From DYRG01 sp041161065 (GTDB lineage: Bacteria > Pseudomonadota > Gammaproteobacteria > Beggiatoales > Beggiatoaceae), in the NCBI GenBank assembly GCA_041161065.1, contig JBEAVE010000009.1, positions 1 to 64,000 of the forward strand: DNA of 64,000 bases. The letters run 5' to 3'. Positions 10,601 to 19,004 of the stretch are shown here, in pieces (positions within the stretch are counted from its first letter, which is position 1; the number at the start of each line of letters is the position of its first letter). The notes below the pieces were generated by a model. The model worked only from the letters and a program-made list of their open reading frames with translations. It was not told the DNA's origin and ran no database searches. A program made the position numbers and the translations under genes.

Positions 10601-11139
10601 ATGATTTAAATGAAGGTGTTAAATTATTAACGCAAGCGATTGATTCTATTGATCAAGAAATTCGTGGATTATTGCAAAAAACCTTAGACACGATCAACCA
10701 AGGCTTTCAAAGTATGTTTCCCCGTTTGTTTGGCGGCGGCGAAGCATCTTTGAAACTTATGAATCAAGATATTTTGGTTTCTGGCATTACAGTTATGGCA
10801 CGTCCGCCGGGTAAGAAAAATAGTACAATTCATTTGTTGTCAGGTGGAGAAAAAGCCTTAACAGCCGTTGCATTAGTGTTTGCAATTTTTGAATTAAATC
10901 CTGCGCCATTTTGTTTATTAGATGAAGTCGATGCACCATTAGATGATACCAATGTGGGGCGGTTTTGTAAATTAGTGAAAGAAATGTCAAATCAGTTGCA
11001 ATTTATTTTTATTTCACATAACAAAATTGCAATGGAAATGGCGGAACAATTGATTGGTGTCACAATGCAGGAATCGGGAGTTTCTCGACCTGTTTCTGTT
11101 GATATTGATTTAGCAGTGGAAATGGCGACGGTGACATGA
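7639..11139 (+). CDS. smc: Chromosome segregation ATPase SMC
   Basis: The 1166-residue condensin core subunit. Walker A GPNGCGKS is at residues 31-38. Two long Gln/Glu-rich coiled coils flank a hinge (about 510-660), and the C-terminal head carries LSGGEKAL (from about 1067) and FCLLDEVDAPLDD (Walker B). The length and full set of motifs indicate an intact gene. Its stop overlaps the zipA start (ATGA at 11136-11139), giving translational coupling. The smc-zipA order is conserved in gammaproteobacteria such as Pseudomonas. Confidence 0.97.
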   Translation: MRLSHIRLSGFKSFVDPTIISFPSNLVGVVGPNGCGKSNVIDAVRWVMGESSAKNLRGGAMTDVIFNGSKTRAISEYAEVELVFNEAHLSQYPNMEEIAIKRRLTRDNDSQYFLNGVKCRKKDITTLFLGTGLGPRSYAIIEQGMISRFIEAKPEDLRLFLEEAAGISKYKEKRHETELRLQHTKENLTRLEDIKNELEKNVDKLQRQVKAAEKYRELKETAHLLRGQLLALRWRGFEQSLDQAEQNIVLFNEELENNQQRLMGVQEDLTHKRQAQSQWYIDFNEIQAKFYANQAEIDKLDHQIGHIQQRQEELEWDLEQTESALSTNENTLEKDRDQLENIDSEIYLAENQLEELAIRSEQAQLAFEKTQQTFQTMEVSWEVLNRKLAETARQVEVEKTHIQNLDRHLQQNNSRLQRLENESQAVDIDMLEQELQELNERLFELENLLNNQQHILESSQQEIVQQRQENQSITKELHEKQSLLQQAKGKLASLETLQESVLGKDNPDISQWLEKIDISQTTPRLLEMLEVETGWEKAVETVLDYYLQGLCINNWDEFITKIKELPKGKLIFFSNEKPISSYTQKTAFLLEKIKTTVNLIPLLGGVQIADDLAQATILLSNLADNESVITKQGLWIGKNWLIINEQNGQHSGIIAREHELQQLKLNIQHLEEEIESLQDRHEFIQKALQQHEEKRNDSQRTIQETQRNLSQLQAGHSGQSARLEQINVRIEQLEIEKIELKERIKIDQSALEESQIRFEEAEELLLKYSEQIEQLKQERAQSRELVERNRQQWQYNRDVEQQTKARLNAMRTDKTRLQQAIERLETQNEDLNDKKNELLNALSKIQLPEALINQKNSFESAQNNLSYLLQNAKQHLEQLEQELAKLDTEQRGLEAQVGKTRSALEQAKLNHQNYQVRRQTIEEQLTEEMYDVQMVLENLPPESNENDWQIQLENIEQKLAKLGSVNLVALEEYQTEYQRKVELDAQYNDLNEGVKLLTQAIDSIDQEIRGLLQKTLDTINQGFQSMFPRLFGGGEASLKLMNQDILVSGITVMARPPGKKNSTIHLLSGGEKALTAVALVFAIFELNPAPFCLLDEVDAPLDDTNVGRFCKLVKEMSNQLQFIFISHNKIAMEMAEQLIGVTMQESGVSRPVSVDIDLAVEMATVT

Positions 11140-11888
11140 TAACTTGGCTCTATCATTTTGCGCTTAGACACCCCATTTTAACAGTGGTAGGTGTTTTGTT
11201 TGTTGTAATCATCGTAAGAATTGTTTGGCGATTTCTAAAACATTGGAAAACAGAGCATGATTTAACGGCGGAAGATAAAAATTTATATGGCGAACAATAT
11301 TTTGATGAACAACAAGAAACATTAGAGGAACAACACGCTGTTTCTTTAGATAAAACAGTTGAAGTAATGGATTCGGATATTCCAGAGCAAATTGTGCCCA
11401 CGCCATTGGAAGCCTCTTTAGAAACAGCGGTCGATGAAGAGATTACAACTAAGCACACAGAAAACCTTATTATTGCGTTTTATATTCGAGCATTTAATCC
11501 TAAAGGTTTTAATGGCGCAGATATTTTTGCAGCAATGGAACAAGTAGGTTTGAAATATGGAGAACACCACATTTTTCATTATTACGGATTAGAACAATTA
11601 AATACAACTGAACCTATTTTTAGCATTGCAAATTTATTAGAACCGGGTACGTTTTCTTCTGAAAAAATAAATGAATTTTATACCCCCGGGTTGGCTTGTT
11701 TCATGTGTTTGCCAACTGCATTAAGTGGACGAGTATCTTTTGAATTAATGCTGCATTGTGCGAAACGTTTGGCGGATTTGTTGAAAGGCAAATTAGAAGA
11801 AGAACATCAGCAAGCAATTTCTGCTGAATATATCGATTTTATGCGTTACAATATTGAACGTTTTGAATACCAAGAACAGCAAGGATAG
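11136..11888 (+). CDS. zipA: Cell division protein ZipA
   Basis: An inner-membrane protein that tethers FtsZ. In the 250 residues there is one N-terminal transmembrane helix (about 14-33, PILTVVGVLFVVIIVRIVW), an acidic Glu/Gln-rich linker (about 40-105), and the C-terminal FtsZ-binding ZipA domain from ENLIIAFYIRA to the end (GADIFAAMEQVGLKYGEHHI, FYTPGLACFM). It overlaps smc by four bases. In many relatives ligA follows zipA; here a DAHP synthase gene follows instead. Confidence 0.92.
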   Translation: MITWLYHFALRHPILTVVGVLFVVIIVRIVWRFLKHWKTEHDLTAEDKNLYGEQYFDEQQETLEEQHAVSLDKTVEVMDSDIPEQIVPTPLEASLETAVDEEITTKHTENLIIAFYIRAFNPKGFNGADIFAAMEQVGLKYGEHHIFHYYGLEQLNTTEPIFSIANLLEPGTFSSEKINEFYTPGLACFMCLPTALSGRVSFELMLHCAKRLADLLKGKLEEEHQQAISAEYIDFMRYNIERFEYQEQQG

Positions 11889-11920
11889 CTGTTTTTTTAT
11901 AAATGAACTGTGAGAAAATT

Positions 11921-12994
11921 ATGTTTCAAGATGATATAAATAATACTCGGATTTTATCTGAAAGAGTTTTAATTACTCCCGATGCTTTAAAAAAGCGGTT
12001 TCCGCTGTCTGAAAAAGCGATAGAAACGGTAAAGAAAGGTCGTCATACGATTGAAGCTATTTTGGATAGAAAAGACCCGCGTCTACTAATGGTGGTCGGT
12101 CCTTGTTCTATCCATGATTTACAAACCGCAAAAGATTATGCGTCACGTTTGAAAAGATTGCATGATGCGTTTAATGATAGTTTATATATTGTGATGCGGG
12201 TTTATTTTGAGAAACCGCGAACCACAATTGGGTGGAAAGGTTTTATTAATGATCCTTACATCGATGATTCCTTCAAAATTGAGGAAGGTTTAGAGAAAGC
12301 CCGCGAATTGTTGTTATGGTTAGCGGAGTTAGGCTTGCCTGCGGGAACAGAAGCCTTAGACCCTATTACGCCGCAATATATGTCAGATTTGTTTTCGTGG
12401 GCGGCAATTGGTGCGAGAACAACTGAATCACAAACTCATCGAGAATTAGCGAGTGGATTATCTGTGCCGGTGGGTTTCAAAAATGGTACAGATGGTAATT
12501 TAGAAACCGCTATTAACGCATTACATTCTGCGGCGGCTTCTCACCATTTCTTAGGTATCAATCAAACGGGTGAAGTCACGGTTATTCAAACGGCTGGAAA
12601 TAAGTATGGACATATTATTTTACGCGGCGGGAAGAAAACCAATTATGATTCAGTGAGCATTGCTTTATGTGAACAGGCATTACATAAAGCGGGAATGCCA
12701 GCAAATATTGTGATTGATTGCAGTCATGGAAATTCCAATAAAAATCCTGAATTACAACCGTTAGTCGCAGAAAATGTCGTTCATCAAATTTTAGATGGGA
12801 ACAAATCGATTATAGGTGTTATGTTGGAAAGTCATTTGAATGAAGGGAATCAACCGATTCCCAAAAACCTTGCAGATTTGAAATACGGGGTTTCATTAAC
12901 AGATGCGTGCATTAATTGGGCAACCACAGAGGAACTATTACGTTATATGCACGAGAAATTAAAGGAACATCTCGAGAAACGTCTTCCTTTATGA
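11921..12994 (+). CDS. Class I DAHP synthase (3-deoxy-7-phosphoheptulonate synthase)
   Basis: The first step of the shikimate pathway: phosphoenolpyruvate plus erythrose 4-phosphate. The AroF/AroG/AroH-type markers are clear: RLLMVVGPCSIHD, RVYFEKPRTTIGWKG, GARTTESQTHRE, and IDCSHGNSNKNP. Which feedback class it belongs to cannot be read from this alone. An ATG at 11903 is in frame, but the ATG at 11921 (MFQDDINNTR) follows GTGAGAAAATT and gives 357 residues, close to family length, so I prefer it. Its stop overlaps the ftsE start by four bases. Confidence 0.93.
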   Translation: MFQDDINNTRILSERVLITPDALKKRFPLSEKAIETVKKGRHTIEAILDRKDPRLLMVVGPCSIHDLQTAKDYASRLKRLHDAFNDSLYIVMRVYFEKPRTTIGWKGFINDPYIDDSFKIEEGLEKARELLLWLAELGLPAGTEALDPITPQYMSDLFSWAAIGARTTESQTHRELASGLSVPVGFKNGTDGNLETAINALHSAAASHHFLGINQTGEVTVIQTAGNKYGHIILRGGKKTNYDSVSIALCEQALHKAGMPANIVIDCSHGNSNKNPELQPLVAENVVHQILDGNKSIIGVMLESHLNEGNQPIPKNLADLKYGVSLTDACINWATTEELLRYMHEKLKEHLEKRLPL

Positions 12995-13659
12995 TCCATT
13001 TCACCGAAGTGAGCAAACGTTATCCAAATGGATATGAAGCCTTAAAACAACTGAGCTTCCATATTGAACGCGGAGAAATGGTGTTTTTGACGGGGCATTC
13101 GGGCGCGGGAAAAAGCACGTTGTTGCGTTTGCTGGCTTTGATTGAACGCGCCACCACTGGACAAGTTGTGGTGAACGGTCAGAATTTATCTCGCGTCACC
13201 GACTCTCAATTGCCGCTCATTCGGCGCAGTATTGGGTTGATTTTTCAGGATCATCGCTTGCTTTTTGACCGCCCGATTTTTGATAATGTGGCATTACCCT
13301 TAGTGATTGCGGGGTTTCGTCCGCAAGATATTCGCCGTCGAGTGCGCGCCGCGTTAGATAAAGTGGGTTTGTTGGATAAAGAACGTGCTTATCCGATTAC
13401 GCTTTCTAGCGGGCAGCAACAACGGGTAGGAATTGCTCGAGCAGTGGTGAACAAACCGCCATTACTTTTAGCCGATGAACCGACAGGCAATCTTGACCCC
13501 GAATTAGCTAATGAAATCATGCAGTTATTTATTGAATTTAATCAAGTGGGCGTGACGATTTTAGTGGCTTCACACGCGCTGGGTTTGATTAAACGTTTGA
13601 ATTATCGGACATTAGTTTTGCAATCGGGTCAGTTAATTGCTGATTTGGTAGAGATATAA
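12991..13659 (+). CDS. ftsE: Cell division ATP-binding protein FtsE
   Basis: The ATPase of the FtsEX divisome complex, which controls peptidoglycan hydrolases. It has 222 residues. Walker A GHSGAGKS is at 35-42, the signature reads LSSGQQQRVGIARA (usually LSGGEQQR), and Walker B is LLLADEPTGNLDPE. The longer frame back to 12916 would lie inside the DAHP synthase gene; the ATG at 12991 overlaps the upstream stop (ATGA). The membrane partner ftsX, normally immediately downstream, is absent: 13660-14045 holds repeats instead. A related LolD- or LptB-like ATPase is the alternative, but RYPNGYEALKQLSF and the length fit FtsE. Confidence 0.85.
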   Translation: MIHFTEVSKRYPNGYEALKQLSFHIERGEMVFLTGHSGAGKSTLLRLLALIERATTGQVVVNGQNLSRVTDSQLPLIRRSIGLIFQDHRLLFDRPIFDNVALPLVIAGFRPQDIRRRVRAALDKVGLLDKERAYPITLSSGQQQRVGIARAVVNKPPLLLADEPTGNLDPELANEIMQLFIEFNQVGVTILVASHALGLIKRLNYRTLVLQSGQLIADLVEI

Positions 13660-13709
13660 AAATGGGTGATATAATGCAGAAATTTAGAGAAAAGTAGAGA
13701 GGAAAAGAG

Positions 13710-13787
13710 ATGAGATGTCGTGATGGTGATAGTTTAGAAGTAGTGAAAAATGGTTCAACGGGCTGCTGGCAAACAAAAATATGGTAG
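13710..13787 (+). CDS. 25-codon small ORF within a repeat region
   Basis: The ORF begins MRCRDGDSLEVV and ends with QTKIW. It is preceded by AGAGAGG seven bases before the ATG, a good SD. Its first part is nearly the same at the DNA level as the start of another 25-codon ORF on the minus strand at 62379-62456 (MRCRDGNGLEIV). It could be a translated peptide or only repeat DNA that happens to be open. Function unknown. Confidence 0.3.
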   Translation: MRCRDGDSLEVVKNGSTGCWQTKIW

Positions 13788-13863
13788 TGGTGTAAAGCTG
13801 GGTGAAATATTAAGCTAACCAATTGAAATATAAAGATTATCGCTCATTAATTATACCACTACC
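13783..13863 (+). repeat. 81-bp palindromic dispersed repeat, copy 1
   Basis: The ends are inverted: GGTAGTGGT at 13783 and ACCACTACC ending at 13863. The centre is TTGAAATATAAA. A second copy is at 28102-28182, the same length, with about 63 of 81 positions identical in an ungapped hand alignment. It resembles a small non-autonomous (MITE- or REP-like) element. Confidence 0.75.
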
Positions 13864-13867
13864 TAGG

Positions 13868-13890
13868 CATCTCAATTTGATCACCACCCC
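13868..13890 (+). repeat. Terminal motif shared with the 62-kb element
   Basis: CATCTCAATTTGATCACCAC followed by CCC closely matches the inner arms of the inverted-repeat element near the window end (62320-62341 forward, 62460-62481 reversed, CATCTTAATTTGATCACTAC in the latter). It suggests a partial or composite copy of the same element here. Confidence 0.55.
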
Positions 13891-14003
13891 ACTTATTTCC
13901 TCTCAATTGATTAGAGGCTTTGTTATCAAGTAATGATTTTAATCAAGGCTAAAATCCGCAAGTTTGTGATAATGAGTCCGCCAAAGTTATCAAATAATGC
14001 TTG

Positions 14004-14009
14004 TATAAT
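14004..14009 (+). promoter_or_regulatory. -10 box of the cytochrome c' gene (putative)
   Basis: A perfect TATAAT is placed 37 bases before the ATG at 14046. No good -35 hexamer is seen at 16-18 bases upstream, so an activator may be needed or the match may be chance. Confidence 0.35.
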
Positions 14010-14045
14010 GCGGCTTTTTTAATTTGTCTTATTGAGGAAATATTC

Positions 14046-14471
14046 ATGAAAAATTACGTTGCAATGGGGTTGATTGCGTTGGCATTACAACCTGTTTGGG
14101 CGGCGGAAAATAGCGTCGACAAACGCGAAGTGTTGCCGTTATCCGATGTTGAACGCAACCTTGTGCTCAGTGAAATGCGGCAGTTTGTTGGAGCATTACA
14201 GTCGATTAATCAAGCACTTGCAAATGGTGATCGCGACACCGCCGCCCAAAAAGCCACCGAAGTCGGCATGGCAGCGGCGGGCACCGTCCCCAAAGAATTA
14301 ATGCAAAAACTCCCCGTTCAATTTCGCCAATTCGGCATGGCAACCCACCGCTCTTTTGATGAATTTGCCGCTAATATCAAAGAGTTTGACGATCCCCGCG
14401 CATCTTTCGGTCAAATGGCAAATTTAATGAGCAATTGCTTAGCTTGCCACGCCCTTTTTCAAATCCGCTAG
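14046..14471 (+). CDS. Cytochrome c'-type (class II) c-type cytochrome
   Basis: A 141-residue periplasmic haem protein. It has a signal peptide ending near VWAAEN, a helical body without Cys, and a single haem-binding CLACH about eight residues from the C-terminus. C-terminal haem attachment on a four-helix bundle is the mark of class II cytochromes (c', c556). Such proteins bind NO or CO, or carry electrons. The frame is open from a TTG at 14001; the ATG at 14046, preceded by TGAGGAAA, gives the signal peptide. Its end overlaps the convergent TonB receptor gene by four bases. Confidence 0.8.
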   Translation: MKNYVAMGLIALALQPVWAAENSVDKREVLPLSDVERNLVLSEMRQFVGALQSINQALANGDRDTAAQKATEVGMAAAGTVPKELMQKLPVQFRQFGMATHRSFDEFAANIKEFDDPRASFGQMANLMSNCLACHALFQIR

Positions 14472-16678
14472 AAACGATATTGCAAAGAAACTATCCAACC
14501 CATTAGGGTTTGAGGAATCCCGTTATTTGGATAGTTTGAATTAGCGGCGTAGTAATGGGTATTGAAAAGGTTATAAACATCGATATTAGCCGATAAGTTC
14601 TTATGAATGGCTGCGCCCAAATGTAAATCAAACACCGCACTACCCGCCGTATCGGTGTGTTGTGTGGGTGTTTTTGAACTCGATGGCAGCATATAAACAG
14701 GACTATTACTTCGCATTTGTAATGTTGCAAAATATTGCTTACCGTATTTTAGCGTTGTTCCTAATTTAAAAACGTGGGCTGATGTGTAAGGTAAATTTAA
14801 TTCAATATTAAAGCCCGGGTAAGTATTTTTTCCTTGCAAATAGCTGTAATTTCCCCACCAATCTAATTGCCACACGCCGGTTAGAGGAAATTGTCCATTC
14901 AAACCTAATTCAAAACCGTACCGTTTGCTTCGCCCAGAATTGTAATTACTTTTTGTAGATAAAATCTCCCCGCCAGAAATAAATTGATTCGGCACAGGAT
15001 CATTTGCTGATAAAATCAAGTTGCTCGCTTTGGTGTAATAACTACTCAACGTTAAATTCAAATGCTCATTAATCCGTTGTAAAATGTTAAATTCAATGCT
15101 TTTTGCTTTTTCTGGCATTAAATCTGGACTGGGTGCTTTGAAAAGAGAACTAATGTATTGTCCATTAGCATTTTGTTTGCCTGTAAAAATCCCATAAGTT
15201 TCATACAAATCCATTGCGGAAGGCGCACGGAAAGCCTCTCCATAAAGAAACTTAAAGACAGTTTTATTAGTTGGGCGATAAACCAATCCTAAACGCGGAT
15301 TAAAGGTTTCACCATAATGCGAGTTGTAATCATAACGCACCCCCATTGTTGATGACCATTTTTCTTCCCATGCCGATTGCAATTGCAAATAAGCGGATCG
15401 GGTATCATAACGTAATTGAATTATATCGATGGGAAGGGTGTTATTTGTTCCCATATGAAAGAGATTTTGCTCTGTGGGAGAAAGGTCTGGATTATAGGGA
15501 GTTGCTAAATCTGTTGTTTTAGGCAATGAATGGTAATGCGCGTAACTTAAACCTCCCGTTAATTGATGAACATCGTCGAGTTTGAAATCAAATTGTTGCT
15601 CGATACTTTCTTTAGTGCCTTTTGCGTAAATGTAGCAATCAATAAATTCACAATAACGGTTTTTGAATTTGCTCTGATTTCCGATTTCATAACCGCTGTA
15701 TTCTAATTGGGTTGTGCCGCTGAGTTTTTCATTAAAATGGCGGTTGTATTTTAGATAGGCATTGTCGGTGATTGTTTCCCAAATTAAGTCATTGCTGTAT
15801 AAAGTAATTTTAGGTGGTTCACCGGTTGTGGAGGGATTTCTCAGGACATTTCTTTGATAGCCCATTGTGAGATAATCGTTGATTTCTAATTTGCTATAGA
15901 AACTTTCACTTTTTAAGGGGGCGGTAAAAGGTTGTCGAGTGGCGGCAGTTTCTATAATTTGACCATTAGAATTCTTCACATCGACGGGTTTGAAAGGGGC
16001 GGGATAATCCTGTGCCAACTCTGCGTCGTTGAAACGATGTTGATGCGCGCCGACGCTTAAACTCAGGTTGTCGGTGATTTTTTTTCCTGTATAAACATAA
16101 CCATAGCGATAATTATGGTTGCCTGCCCCCGCCGAGATTTCGCTGCCGTCCACGTCTTTTGCGTCATTGGTGATGATGTTGATCACGCCTCCAAACGCAT
16201 CTGTGCCGTACACCGCCGACGCGGGACCATAAACAATTTCAACCTGTTTGGCATAATAAAGAGGAAAGTTTTCAGCAATCGCTAATGCTTCGCCCGTCGG
16301 TGAATCGATGCGCACACCGTCCTGTAAAATCAAGAACTTATTACTATACAAATGTCCACGAAACGTGGGAGTGTTGTAATAAATTTGGTGATTTCGCTCT
16401 TGAATTTGCACGCCCGCCAAATCGCGTAACAAATCACTTAAACTTACATAGCGGCGGGTTTCAATTTGCTCGCGCGTAATAACAATAATGTTTGCAGGTG
16501 TATCTCTCACTTTTTCTTTTACACGCGACGCACTGGTAATCGAAACTTCCATCAATTCATCTAAAGATAATTTACTTAATGCTGCAATACGTTCTTTAGC
16601 ATCATCAGATAATTCATTATTTGCAAAAGCGGCGACACTAAAGGATACAACGATAAATCCAATCAATATTTTCATCAT
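14468..16678 (-). CDS. TonB-dependent outer-membrane receptor
   Basis: About 736 residues with a signal peptide (MMKILIGFIVVSFSVAAFA). The plug domain begins at DELMEVSITSASRVKEKVRD and includes LRDLAGVQIQERN and VEIVYGPASAVYGTDAFGGV, followed by a long beta-barrel that ends in an aromatic residue (VSLQYRF), as outer-membrane proteins do. The plug sequence resembles siderophore, cobalamin or metal receptors; the ligand cannot be told. ATG codons at 16678 and 16675 are both possible. The first lies about 10 bases after AGAGG and is preferred. No Fur box was recognised in front of it. Confidence 0.87.
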   Translation of the reverse strand: MMKILIGFIVVSFSVAAFANNELSDDAKERIAALSKLSLDELMEVSITSASRVKEKVRDTPANIIVITREQIETRRYVSLSDLLRDLAGVQIQERNHQIYYNTPTFRGHLYSNKFLILQDGVRIDSPTGEALAIAENFPLYYAKQVEIVYGPASAVYGTDAFGGVINIITNDAKDVDGSEISAGAGNHNYRYGYVYTGKKITDNLSLSVGAHQHRFNDAELAQDYPAPFKPVDVKNSNGQIIETAATRQPFTAPLKSESFYSKLEINDYLTMGYQRNVLRNPSTTGEPPKITLYSNDLIWETITDNAYLKYNRHFNEKLSGTTQLEYSGYEIGNQSKFKNRYCEFIDCYIYAKGTKESIEQQFDFKLDDVHQLTGGLSYAHYHSLPKTTDLATPYNPDLSPTEQNLFHMGTNNTLPIDIIQLRYDTRSAYLQLQSAWEEKWSSTMGVRYDYNSHYGETFNPRLGLVYRPTNKTVFKFLYGEAFRAPSAMDLYETYGIFTGKQNANGQYISSLFKAPSPDLMPEKAKSIEFNILQRINEHLNLTLSSYYTKASNLILSANDPVPNQFISGGEILSTKSNYNSGRSKRYGFELGLNGQFPLTGVWQLDWWGNYSYLQGKNTYPGFNIELNLPYTSAHVFKLGTTLKYGKQYFATLQMRSNSPVYMLPSSSKTPTQHTDTAGSAVFDLHLGAAIHKNLSANIDVYNLFNTHYYAANSNYPNNGIPQTLMGWIVSLQYRF

Positions 16679-16860
16679 ACAATCAAAACCTCTGTTTTGA
16701 AACAACGGATTACTTATTTTCTAAGGCATGGCAATACAAATTGTTCTGTTTTTCTCACAAAATACTTTTCAAAAACCTTCGGAATTTATTACACTAAACC
16801 ACTACAAATTTATTTTGAACATTAGTATTCTAACATTTAACATTTGATAGAGAAAATAAA

Positions 16861-17433
16861 ATGAAAATCGTTGGTATTTTATTGGCGGCGGGATTATCAC
16901 GGCGTTTTGGTTCGAATAAGCTATTGTTTTCTATTGAAAATGAGCCTTTAGTGCGACGAACGGCGCGATGTTTGTTGGACGCGGGCATTGCCGAATTAAA
17001 CGTCGTTGTGGGACATCAAGCGGCGCAAATCTCTGAAATATTAGCAGATTTACCGCTGCGTTGTCTTTTTAATCCCCGTTATCATGACGGTCGCCCGCAC
17101 AGTCTTCATGTTGGCTGGGAAAACGTGCCTGCTGATACTGATGGTGTGTTGATTTGTCCGGCGGATTTGCCGTTTTTGGAGATTGCCGACGTGCGAACAG
17201 TGATCGATGCGTTTATTCAAATACCTGCTAACGCTTTGATTATTCCCCATTTTAATCAACAACGCGGACACCCGATTATCATTTCTGCCGCGCATCGACA
17301 GGCGATTTTGAACTATTTGCCGCGCGGGGGCTGTCGGGCTTTTATCGCCGATCACCCGCAATTTGTTCACCGTTTGGAGCTGAATTCACCCAATATCATT
17401 GCAGATTTAGATACGCCGCCCGATATTTTGTAG
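16861..17433 (+). CDS. MocA-like nucleotidyltransferase (molybdenum cofactor cytidylyltransferase family)
   Basis: The 190-residue NTP-transferase fold opens with GILLAAGLSRRFGSNKLL, the pyrophosphate-loop motif of MobA/MocA/IspD relatives. Further markers are CPADLPFL (metal-binding Asp) and QRGHPIIISA, as in MocA, which makes molybdopterin cytosine dinucleotide. PRGGCRAFIADHP is also of this family. No xdhC or MCD enzyme gene is adjacent, so the exact product is not fixed. An SD-like AGAGAAAAT precedes the ATG. modABC lies 36 kb away in the window. Confidence 0.75.
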   Translation: MKIVGILLAAGLSRRFGSNKLLFSIENEPLVRRTARCLLDAGIAELNVVVGHQAAQISEILADLPLRCLFNPRYHDGRPHSLHVGWENVPADTDGVLICPADLPFLEIADVRTVIDAFIQIPANALIIPHFNQQRGHPIIISAAHRQAILNYLPRGGCRAFIADHPQFVHRLELNSPNIIADLDTPPDIL

Positions 17434-17475
17434 CATAATATTTCTTTTTCTATACATCTTTGTCGAGGTAAAAAA

Positions 17476-18855
17476 GTGAAAAAATGGTTGATGAGTTTGT
17501 GGGTGCTTTTTCCTTCAATGGGTTGGGCATCGAATGAAATGGGACAAACGTTAGGATTATATACGACAGTTCCTTTCATTGTGTTATTACTTTGTATTGC
17601 AATTATGCCGGTGTTTTTTGAGGATTGGTGGGGCAATCTTAAAAATCAAGCAACGGTGGTTGCAATCTGTAGCATTCCGATCTTTATTTTCTTTGTAATA
17701 AACGATTATCACCAATTAGTGCATACAGGATTGGAATTTATTTCATTTATTATTTATGTAGGTGGTTTGTTTATTGTGGCGGGCGGCATATTTCTAAAAG
17801 GAGATATTCTCGCCACACCGAGAAATAACACACTATTTCTAGGATTGGGTGCAATTTTGGCTAATTTACTCGGAACAACGGGTGCAAGTATGTTGTTAAT
17901 TCGCCCTTTATTAACCATGAATCAAGACCGTCATCATGTTATACATATTCCAATCTTTTTTATTTTCATTGTGAGTAACATTGCGGGTAGTTTAACGCCA
18001 TTAGGTGATCCGCCTTTATTCTTAGGATTTTTGCGTGGTGTTCCTTTTGAATGGACATTGAAACTTTTTCCACAATGGTTATTTTCAATTGGGATTTTAT
18101 TGACGTTATTTTTCATTATTGATTCGGTCGCTTATCATCGAGAAACCCGTGAAGATTTACAGAAAGATCAACAACATTATATTCCATTGTCTATTATTGG
18201 AAAGCGTAATTTTTTGTTATTGGGTATTATTTTAGTGAGCGTCATTTTAACTAAAACTTTTCACAATTTTTACGCTGCGCTAGGATTAGTAGAATATGCT
18301 GATATCTTAGCGAATTTAACCCGTGATGGTATTATTTTAATGACCGCGATTTTTTCTTATTTCATAACACCCGATGAAGCACATCAAAGCAATGAATTTA
18401 CTTTTCACGCTTTAGAAGAAGTTGCGGTGTTATTTACGGGGCTTTTTATCACAATGATTCCAGCCTTATTAATTCTTCAAAGTCGCGGGGGAGAATTAGG
18501 GGTTTCAACGCCTGCTCAGTTCTTTTGGTACACGGGTGTACTTTCTTCCTTTTTAGACAATGCACCAACCTATTTGAGTTTCACTGCCTTAGCGCAAGGA
18601 GTATTGGGATTACAAGGGGATTTGAGTGGCATTATTCATCATAGTGCTTATGGAGAATCTTTATTGATTGCAATTAGTTTAGGTGCGGTATTTATGGGGG
18701 CGAATTCTTATATTGGAAATGCACCTAATTTTATGGTTAAACATATTACCGAGAAAAAGGGGATTAAAATGCCTTCTTTTGGTGGTTATTTGTTATGGTC
18801 GGGCGGGATTTTAATTCCGTTATTTCTCGTCGTAACTTGGGTATTTCTAAAGTAG
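17476..18855 (+). CDS. NhaD-type Na+/H+ antiporter (ion transporter superfamily)
   Basis: A 459-residue polytopic inner-membrane protein with about 11-12 hydrophobic segments. Conserved stretches: NLLGTTGASMLLIRPLL, NIAGSLTPLGDPPLFLGFLR, and FLDNAPTYLSFTALAQG. These match the NhaD/ArsB-CitM superfamily, with Asn-Asp residues inside membrane segments for cation exchange. It has a short cleavable-looking N-terminus (SMGWASN). The start is a GTG at 17476 after TGTCGAGGT. Sodium:proton exchange is the family's best-known role, but the substrate is not proven. Confidence 0.8.
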   Translation: MKKWLMSLWVLFPSMGWASNEMGQTLGLYTTVPFIVLLLCIAIMPVFFEDWWGNLKNQATVVAICSIPIFIFFVINDYHQLVHTGLEFISFIIYVGGLFIVAGGIFLKGDILATPRNNTLFLGLGAILANLLGTTGASMLLIRPLLTMNQDRHHVIHIPIFFIFIVSNIAGSLTPLGDPPLFLGFLRGVPFEWTLKLFPQWLFSIGILLTLFFIIDSVAYHRETREDLQKDQQHYIPLSIIGKRNFLLLGIILVSVILTKTFHNFYAALGLVEYADILANLTRDGIILMTAIFSYFITPDEAHQSNEFTFHALEEVAVLFTGLFITMIPALLILQSRGGELGVSTPAQFFWYTGVLSSFLDNAPTYLSFTALAQGVLGLQGDLSGIIHHSAYGESLLIAISLGAVFMGANSYIGNAPNFMVKHITEKKGIKMPSFGGYLLWSGGILIPLFLVVTWVFLK

Positions 18856-18872
18856 TCTTTCTAAATCTCCTT

Positions 18873-18936
18873 AAAATAGGTCATGTTTATAATTAACTTA
18901 TTGATATATTTAGTTAAATGAACATGGCTTATTTTT
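18873..18936 (+). terminator. Probable terminator after the antiporter gene
   Basis: AAAATAGGTCATGTT (18873-18887) pairs with AACATGGCTTATTTT (18921-18935), allowing G-U pairs, around a loop of 33 bases. A T run closes the 3' arm. The long loop lowers certainty. Confidence 0.5.
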
Positions 18937-19004
18937 CAAAGATAAAACGGGTGAGTTTTGCGTTGCAACATTGTACAATTTGACGTTTTACTTGAAGGCA
19001 GCGC

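Larger units (their letters stand above)
13660..14045 (+). other. 386-bp gene-free interval with repeats
   Basis: It contains, in order: a 25-codon ORF with a good SD (13710-13787), a copy of the 81-bp palindromic repeat (13783-13863), and a motif at 13868-13890 shared with the element at 62273-62550. The rest is a plain AT-rich tract leading to the cytochrome c' promoter. No ftsX remnant could be found by eye in any frame. Confidence 0.6.

Noticed and set aside
16706..16860. Fur box between the TonB receptor and the MocA-like gene
   Set aside because: No match to the 19-bp GATAATGATAATCATTATC-type consensus could be found by eye.
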